From NCBI GenBank assembly GCA_028752905.1, contig JAQNBH010000009.1, positions 45,865,165 through 45,929,164 on the forward strand: a DNA stretch of 64,000 nucleotides, given 5' to 3'. Made by a program: the position numbers and the translations under genes. Under the pieces are notes generated by a model. It worked only from the letters and a program-made list of their open reading frames with translations. It had not been told where the DNA came from and made no database searches. Below are positions 57,701 through 64,000 of the stretch, piece by piece (position 1 is the first letter of the stretch; every line of letters begins with the position of its first letter). The stretch comes from Cladorhizidae sp. MBARI D1340-BT2. Lineage: Eukaryota > Porifera > Demospongiae > Poecilosclerida > Cladorhizidae.

Positions 57701-60700
57701 CCTCGGGTGTGAGATGGATGTCCCTGTTGAAGCGTTGGTCTTTGGGTGTAAGATGGATGTCCCTGTTGAAGCGTTGGTCCTCGGGTGTGAGATTGAGGTC
57801 CCTGTTGAAGCATTGGTTCTCGGGTGTGAGATGGATGTCCCTGTTGAAGCGTTGGTCCTCGGGTGTGAGATTGAGGTCCCTGTTGAAGTGTTGGTCCTCG
57901 GGTGTGAGATTGAGGTCCCTGTTGAAGCGTTGGTCCTCGGGTGTGAGATGGATGTCCCTGTTGAAGCGTTGGTCCTCGGGTGTGAGATGGATGTCCCTGT
58001 TGAAGCGTTGGTTCTCGGGTGTGAGATGGATGTCCCTGTTGAAGCGTTGGTCCTCGGGTGTGAGATGGATGTCCCTGTTAAAGCGTTGGTCTTCGGGTGT
58101 GAGAGGGATGTCCCTGTTGAAGCGTTGGTCCTCGGGTGTGAGATAGAGGTCCCTGTTGAAGCTTTGGACCTCGGGTGTGAGATGGATGTCCCTGTTGAAG
58201 TGTTGGTCTTCGGGTGTGAGATGGATGTCCCTGTTGAAGCGTTGGTCCTTGGTTGTGAGATGGATGTCCCTGTTGAAGCTTTGGACCTCGGGTGTGAGAT
58301 GGATGTCCCTGTTGAAGTGTTGGTCCTCGGGTGTGAGATGGGTGTCCCTGTTGAAGCGTTGGTCCTCGGTTGTGAGATGGATGTCCCTGTTGAAGCGTTG
58401 GTCCTCGGGTGTGAGATGGATGTCCCTGTTGAAGCGTTGGTCTTCGGGTGTAAGATGGATGTCCCTGTTGAAGCGTTGGTCCTCGGGTGTGAGATTGAGG
58501 TCCCTGTTGAAGCGTTGGTTCTCGGGCGTGAGATGGATGTCCCTGTTGAAGCGTTGGTCTTTGGGTGTAAGATGGATGTCCCTGTTGAAGTGTTGGTCCT
58601 CGGGTGTGAGATTGAGGTCCCTGTTGAAGCGTTGGTTCTCGGGTGTGAGATGGATGTCCCTGTTGAAGCGTTGGTCCTCGGTTGTGAGATGGATGTCCTT
58701 GTTGAAGCGTTGGTCCTCGGGTGTGAGATGGATGTCCCTGTTGAAGCGTTGGTCCTCGGGTGTGAGATGGATGTCCCTGTTGAAGCGTTGGTCTTTGGGT
58801 GTAAGATGGATGTCCCTGTTGAAGCGTTGGTCCTCGGGTGTGAGATTGAGGTCCCTGTTGAAGCATTGGTTCTCGGGTGTGAGATGGATGTCCCTGTTGA
58901 AGCGTTGGTCCTCGGGTGTGAGATTGAGGTCCCTGTTGAAGTGTTGGTCCTCGGGTGTGAGATTGAGGTCCCTGTTGAAGCGTTGGTCCTCGGGTGTGAG
59001 ATGGATGTCCCTGTTGAAGCGTTGGTCCTCGGGTGTGAGATGGATGTCCCTGTTGAAGCGTTGGTTCTCGGGTGTGAGATGGATGTCCCTGTTGAAGCGT
59101 TGGTCCTCGGGTGTGAGATGGATGTCCCTGTTAAAGCGTTGGTCTTCGGGTGTGAGAGGGATGTCCCTGTTGAAGCGTTGGTCCTCGGGTGTGAGATAGA
59201 GGTCCCTGTTGAAGCTTTGGACCTCGGGTGTGAGATGGATGTCCCTGTTGAAGTGTTGGTCTTCGGGTGTGAGATGGATGTCCCTGTTGAAGCGTTGGTC
59301 CTTGGTTGTGAGATGGATGTCCCTGTTGAAGCTTTGGACCTCGGGTGTGAGATGGATGTCCCTGTTGAAGTGTTGGTCCTCGGGTGTGAGATGGGTGTCC
59401 CTGTTGAAGCGTTGGTCCTCGGTTGTGAGATGGATGTCCCTGTTGAAGCGTTGGTCCTCGGGTGTGAGATGGATGTCCCTGTTGAAGCGTTGGTCTTCGG
59501 GTGTAAGATGGATGTCCCTGTTGAAGCGTTGGTCCTCGGGTGTGAGATTGAGGTCCCTGTTGAAGCGTTGGTTCTCGGGCGTGAGATGGATGTCCCTGTT
59601 GAAGCGTTGGTCTTTGGGTGTAAGATGGATGTCCCTGTTGAAGTGTTGGTCCTCGGGTGTGAGATTGAGGTCCCTGTTGAAGCGTTGGTTCTCGGGTGTG
59701 AGATGGATGTCCCTGTTGAAGCGTTGGTTCTCGTTGAAGCGTTGGTCCTCGGGTGTGAGATGGAGGTCCTCGGGTGTGAGATGGATGTGCAATATATACT
59801 TTAAGAGCAGTCTTCTCCATCTCTCAGGATCAGGCATCTGCTTATATTGTGATAAATATATACCATATTCACTCGAATATGTAGATATCACACTTGAAAA
59901 AATAGCCTTCTAATTGTAGCACACCTCAATGATTATAGTGCACTAGCACAGTGCAGTTGGTAAATCTCTTGACTACACTATATAATAAAATCCTTCTGTG
60001 CTTGCGGACTACCCGTGAAGGTGGAGGAAGTATGAAGACGAGAGTCTCTGCCCTAAGGATGATAGAGTAGCAGCTTTAGCTGTTGCAGCCATTGCTGAAG
60101 CTACTCTCCAGCTGTTGGAAGTGAGTGACAGTGATGGAGAAGATCCATTCACCTCCCTGGAGGAGGAGCACTGAAGAAGAGATTGAACTGAACGAGATCT
60201 TTGTTGACTATACTAGCGACCAGGAACTAACTCTGTCTCTAGTGTTGATTGTGACCACACCAGTTGCCTATGCAGCCACACCGGTTGCCTATGCAGCCAC
60301 ACCAGTTGCCTATGCAGCCACACCAGTTGCCTATGCAGCCACACCAGTTGCCTATGCAGCCACACCAGTTGCCTATGCAGCCACACCAGTTGCCTATGCA
60401 GCCATACCGGTGCTGTTGGTGTAAAAGCTGGCACAGTGCAAATAAAGAGGAGGAGGGGGCAGCCTTTTGCCTCTCATCTGCTGGGTCAAAAGACGGGCCC
60501 CCCCCCCCTCCTCTACGCAAGTGTTAACCTGTGGCACTTGTGGCTGCATAGACAACCCATATATGGTAGCTAACTACATGGAAATCGCTACTTCTATTTG
60601 GGTAAATTTGGTAGTCCTGGCACTCCTTACAAGACCAGGTAGTGGTGGTGGTTGCATGCGTGTTTGGCAATGGTAGTTTTCCTCAGCTCTCCAGGTGTCC

Positions 60701-62988
60701 TTGTATTCTTATAACTGGGTCTCCACCACGTGTGAACCTTCTCACAGCTAATGGAAAGACAACATTGTCTCTAATGAATCTTTGCTAAAAGCTGCAGGTT
60801 TAGATGGACCTCAGCCCTAGCCCTAGCCTAGCCCTAGCCTAGCCCTATCCTAGCCCAGCCCTAGCCTAGCTTAGCCTAGCTTAGCCCTAGCCTAACCCTA
60901 GCCCTAGCCTAGCCTTTTCTTTTTAATGTTCACTATTACAATAAATTTCTCAATAATACTTTCTTGACGTTTTGACTAGATGCTCTAGCCTCCATTATCC
61001 CTGATGGAGGCTAGAGCATCTAGTCATTATCCCTGATGGAGGCTAGGGCATCTAGTCATTATCCCTGATGACTAGGGCATCTAGTCATTATCCCTGATGG
61101 AGGCTAGGGCATCTAGTCATTATCCCTGATGGAGGCTAGGGCATCTAGTCATTATCCCTGATGGAGGCTAGAGCATCTAGTCATTATTCCTGATGAAGGC
61201 TAGAGCATCTAGTCATTATCCCTGATGGAGGCTAGGGCATCTAGTCATTATCCCTGATGGAGGCTAGGGCATCTAGTCATTATTCCTGATGAAGGCTAGA
61301 GCATCTAGTCATTATTCCTGATGAAGGCTAGAGCATCTAGTCATTATTCCTGATGAAGGCTAGGGCATCTAGTCATTATTCCTGATGAAGGCTAAGGCAT
61401 CTAGTCATTATCCCTGATGGAGGCTAGGGCATCTAGTCATTATCCCTGATGGAGGCTAGAGCATCTAGTCATTATTCCTGATGAAGGCTAGAGCATCTAG
61501 TCATTATCCCTGATGGAGGCTAGAGCATCTAGTCATTATTCCTGATGAAGGCTAGAGCATCTAGTCATTATCCCTGATGGAGGCCAGGGCATCTAGTCAT
61601 TATTCTTGATGAAGGCTAGGGCATCTAGTCATTATTCCTGATGAAGGCTAGGGCATCTAGTCATTATTCCTGATGAAGGCTACGGCATCTAGTCATTATT
61701 CCTGATGAAGGCTAGAGCATCTAGTCATTATTCCTGATGAAGGCTAGAACATCTAGTCATTATTCCTGATGAAGGCTAGAGTATCTAGTCATTATCCCTG
61801 ATGAAGGCTAGAGCCCCTAATCATTATTCTTGATGAAGGCTAGAGCCCCTAATCATTATTCTTGATGAAGGCTAGAGCATCTGGTCATTATTCCTGATGG
61901 AGGCTAGAGCATCTAATCATTATTCTTGATGAAGGCTAGGGCATCTAGTCATTATTCCTGATGAAGGCTAGAGCATCTAGTCATTATTTCTGATGAAGGC
62001 TAGAGCATCTAGTCATTATTCCTGATGAAGGCTAGAGCATCTAGTCATTATCCCTGATGAAAGCTAGAGCATCTAGTATTCCTGATGAAGGCTAGGGCAT
62101 CTAGTCATTCTTCCTGATGAAGGCTGGAGCATCTAGTCATTATCCCTGATGAAGGCTAGAGCATCTAGTCATTATCCTGATGTCATTATTCCTGATGGAG
62201 GCTAGGGCATCTAGTCATTATTCCTGATGAAGGCCTCGGTCAAAGAGTAAAATTTCAAGTTGAAGGTTATTGTAATGTTATGTCAATTGAGAGATGTTTT
62301 TATTGCTATTATTTATTATTTAGGTGACTATTATTTAGGTGCCATTTCTCTCTCTTTCTTTTCACGGGCACATGGCATGCACACACACACACACATGCAT
62401 GCATGCATGCACTGTGATGGACACTATGGAGATTTGACATGCTTTGTGCATTTAATTGAGCTCTTGAGTTGGGAAATGCAAATGATGTCCATTGAGCCTT
62501 GAAGGTGTCAGGTGTACTATTCTTACCTGTTGCCACCCCCCCACTCCTGATGATTACCTGAAGCATAATTTGCCGACATTCTGAAGGTGGGCCTCTCGCC
62601 ATTAGCACAAGCCCTCGACTTCTCTAGGCCTGGGCTCCAACAACTAGAGGAATATGATGCCACTGCATGTGTCGACTTCAACTGTCGATGTGTGATATTT
62701 ATGCTTGTTTGTCTCCCTCACAGAACCATCGGCAGATTCCCATACTGCTCCTGGTCGTGCTCTTCTTAGGAGCCAACATCTGGTTCATCTACTATGTGTT
62801 TTGGGAACAGCGTCTGCACTTCTTGTGAGTGGATACATGCATCCATAGCTGTACTAATGGAGCTGTTAAAATGTCGCCTTGAACTGACTTGTTTTTGTGT
62901 TTGTGTGTGTGTGTGTTTAGTTTGTTATTTATGAACCCTCACTTCACAGTGGACATGTCCAACCTCATCTGGTCCATATGGGTAACAG
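54786..62988 (+). CDS. RNFT1/RNFT2-like RING and transmembrane protein, 3'-partial
   Basis: Four exons join in frame: 54786-55380, 55692-55768, 62724-62824 and 62921-62988. Exon 1 (198 codons) is a long Ser-rich cytosolic N-terminus ending VRWLEQNAVFIILLLVRFAW. Exon 2 encodes YHRSG|LMVILGMVGTFLHCDQVL RKQVALK, exon 3 IPILLLVVLFLGANIWFIYY, exon 4 FTVDMSNLIWSIWVT. Membrane segments and the WLE...H.(T/S)G, G...F..A/C(D/N)..(L/V)..QV order match RNFT family proteins, ER-membrane E3 ubiquitin ligases implicated in ER protein quality control. The RING domain would be encoded beyond the window. RNFT1 and RNFT2 cannot be told apart here. Intron 2 is about 7 kb and consists largely of minisatellites. 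The first in-frame ATG in the main exon was used as start. Confidence 0.87.
55945..56335. repeat. 54-bp minisatellite, about 7 units, in RNFT intron 2
   Basis: The unit is GTGTAAAAGCTCCACATGTG, CGTCGTATCAATGACATCAA then CCAACCTGCCTAGG. Outer units are more diverged and the last are truncated. Confidence 0.93.
56336..57435. other. RNFT intron 2, non-repetitive part
   Basis: Contains a poly-C run and GA-rich stretch near 56790-56840. An open frame at 56420-56707 resembles no family. No exon with RNFT similarity was found. Confidence 0.4.
57440..59790. repeat. 39-bp minisatellite, about 60 units, in RNFT intron 2
   Basis: The unit is GGTGTGAGATGGATGTCCCT then GTTGAAGCGTTGGTCCTCG. Open frames of about 800 codons exist on both strands with a 13-residue period because 39 is divisible by three and stop codons happen to be absent. 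They are not accepted as genes. Unusual units (for example CCCTGTTAAAGCG at 58070 and 59123) recur exactly 1053 bp apart, which is 27 units. Confidence 0.96.
59791..60252. other. RNFT intron 2, unassigned
   Basis: A frame at about 60058-60169 reads VAALAVAAIAEATLQLLEVS followed by an acidic stretch and a stop. It could be a transposase or gene fragment but is not identified. Confidence 0.35.
60253..60409. repeat. 21-bp minisatellite, about 7-8 units
   Basis: Copies of CACACCAGTTGCCTATGCAGC plus minor ACCGG variants, in RNFT intron 2. Confidence 0.95.
60810..60920. repeat. degenerate (CCCTAG)n telomere-like tract
   Basis: CCCTAGCCCTAGCCTAGCCC-type sequence, the reverse-strand form of the GGGCTA array at 3.9 kb, with many CCTAG pentamer variants. 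Confidence 0.85.
60974..62235. repeat. 32-bp minisatellite, about 39 units, derived from retroelement tail
   Basis: The unit is CATCTAGTCATTATTCCTGA then TGAAGGCTAGAG, with CCCTGATGGAGG variants. The first segment (GACTAGATGCTCTAGCCTCC, 60975-60994) is an inverted copy of the unit. The unit matches the tail of the GIY-YIG retroelement relic at 29.55 kb read on its own strand. It lies in RNFT intron 2. Confidence 0.95.
62236..62723. other. end of RNFT intron 2
   Basis: Contains an (AC)n run and ATGC tetramers at about 62378-62411. The polypyrimidine tract and CAG acceptor of exon 3 end at 62723. Confidence 0.6.
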
Positions 62989-63239
62989 GTGGGTCCCTAA
63001 AATACGTGGGGCTGTTTGGAAGGAGGCAGGACTTTAAAATAGGTTCGGTGTAATTGGGGGCAGGTCTTTAAAATAAGTGGTTTTATTAAGGGACCGGGCT
63101 TTAAAATAGGTATGGGGTTGTTGGGGGCAAGATTTTAAATGGTGTAGGTTCATTTGGGAAGGATTTTAACCCTCTCACCAGCATAAGCGTCACATGACAC
63201 GAGGACCAATGACCGCTGCTCATTAAAAACGAACCGCTC

Positions 63240-63660
63240 GTGTGGAAAATCTGAAAGAACTCCCTCACCATGCCCGGCCGGAGCATTGCTCTAGCACTGG
63301 ACTCATCTAAGAACTCCCTCACCATGTCCGGCCGGAGCATTGCTCTAGCACTGGACTGATCTAAGAACTCCCTCACCATGCCCGGCCGGAGCATTGCTCT
63401 AGCACTGGACTCATCTAAGAACTCCCTCACCATGCCCGGAGCATTGCTCTAGCACTGGACTCATCTAAGAACTCCCTCACTTGCTCCAGCACTGGACTCA
63501 TCTAAGAACTCCCTCACCATGCCTGGAGCATTGCTCTAGCACTGGACTCATCTAAGAACTCCCTCACCATGCCCGGCCGGAGCATTGCTCTAGCACTGGA
63601 CTCATCTAAGAACTCCCTCACCATGCCCGGAGCATTGCTCTAGCACTGGACTGATCTAAG
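63240..63660. repeat. 54-bp minisatellite, about 8 units, RNFT intron 4
   Basis: The unit is CATGCCCGGCCGGAGCATTG, CTCTAGCACTGGACTCATCT then AAGAACTCCCTCAC. Some units lack the GGCCGG block or more. Just before it (62990-63170) is a looser duplication around TTTAAAATAGGT. Confidence 0.93.
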
Positions 63661-63924
63661 TTATGCACGACTTCAGTAACTATGGTAAACGTGACGTCAG
63701 AATTCATTTCCGGTATCCGGAACAGAAAAGTGATTTGGTGAGACTGAGAGATGAAGTTATCAGTTAACTTTTGCAGGAAGACTTCGACATCTAAGGGAGC
63801 AACAGCAGTGGATGTGAGGGAAGCAGTACCTATGCCTACTAGGGCAGCTCTGAAGGGGTGACAGTTGCATTGTAGTAGAAAGTGTTAAAAAAACCTTGTG
63901 GTTACCACTTTATAGCTCCGTAGA
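63661..63924. other. RNFT intron, unassigned
   Basis: No exon with RNFT similarity or RING cysteines was seen before the window edge. Confidence 0.45.
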
Positions 63925-64000
63925 TTCTGTAAACTTTATGGTATGGACTTGATATATAGCTCAAAAGATAGGTCTCTCTGTGTGCTCTCTTTTGATACAA
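63925..64000. repeat. dispersed repeat, inverted relative to 7.8 kb, cut by window end
   Basis: About 70 bp ending CTCTCTTTTGATACAA is the inverted near-identical copy of 7790-7860. The element continues beyond the window. Confidence 0.8.

Noticed and set aside
57417..59891. Open frames of about 800 codons on both strands
   Set aside because: They are products of a 39-bp tandem repeat without stops, inside an intron of RNFT. There is no start context, no non-repetitive domain, and both strands are equally open.
1..64000. tRNA and rRNA genes
   Set aside because: I scanned by eye and saw no tRNA A/B-box pair with a matching acceptor stem and no rRNA-like sequence. A covariance-model search was not possible and could still find some.

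Overview
This is a eukaryotic, almost certainly animal, genomic window, most likely from a sponge (demosponge). The evidence is an adhesion-type 7TM receptor, a multi-Ig-domain surface protein built from phase 1-1 exons, and clear homologues of the animal genes SPRING1 (C12orf49) and RNFT1/RNFT2. Many GT-AG introns are only about 57-65 bp, and the DNA carries many minisatellites and decayed DNA transposons. The species assignment is inference.

Layout. 0-1.3 kb: a 39-bp minisatellite, then unassigned DNA. 1.3-2.3 kb (+): four exons of an adhesion-GPCR-like 7TM protein (TM2 to TM6; TM1 and TM7 not seen). 2.6-6.5 kb (+): a complete-looking gene for a signal peptide, five Ig domains and a hydrophobic C-terminus. 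6.5-13.5 kb: gene-poor DNA with a 19-bp satellite, a hAT-type MITE, and inverted repeats and palindromes. 13.5-28.7 kb: a transposon graveyard. It holds two related hAT elements (minus), pogo/Tigger-like fragments (minus), and a third, different hAT (plus) with a Ty3/Gypsy-like LTR element inserted into its coding region (5-bp target duplication GCCAT). 28.8-33.1 kb: small minisatellites, the GIY-YIG end of a retroelement, and a hAT-type zinc-finger fragment. 33.2-47.1 kb: one uninterrupted ~14-kb, 64-bp minisatellite of about 218 units with kilobase-scale internal duplications. 47.1-53.0 kb: four more minisatellites (39, 41, 42 and 32 bp), a PIF/Harbinger-like MITE inside one of them, and a broken F1-ATPase beta fragment. 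53.2-63.0 kb: SPRING1 (minus) and RNFT (plus) head to head with 416 bp between start codons. The second RNFT intron is about 7 kb and is filled with minisatellites. The gene runs off the right edge before its RING domain.

The credible host genes are therefore the 7TM gene, the Ig gene, SPRING1 and RNFT. The last two encode ER/Golgi membrane proteins and probably share a bidirectional promoter. Most other open reading frames are artefacts of tandem repeats whose unit length is a multiple of three, or of transposon remnants. I found no convincing new protein-coding system. The most notable structures are the nested hAT/Gypsy insertion with a datable order, the 14-kb satellite with higher-order duplications, and two cases where a minisatellite unit can be matched to a single-copy sequence elsewhere in the window. 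All exon boundaries are read by eye from splice motifs, reading-frame continuity and family resemblance.
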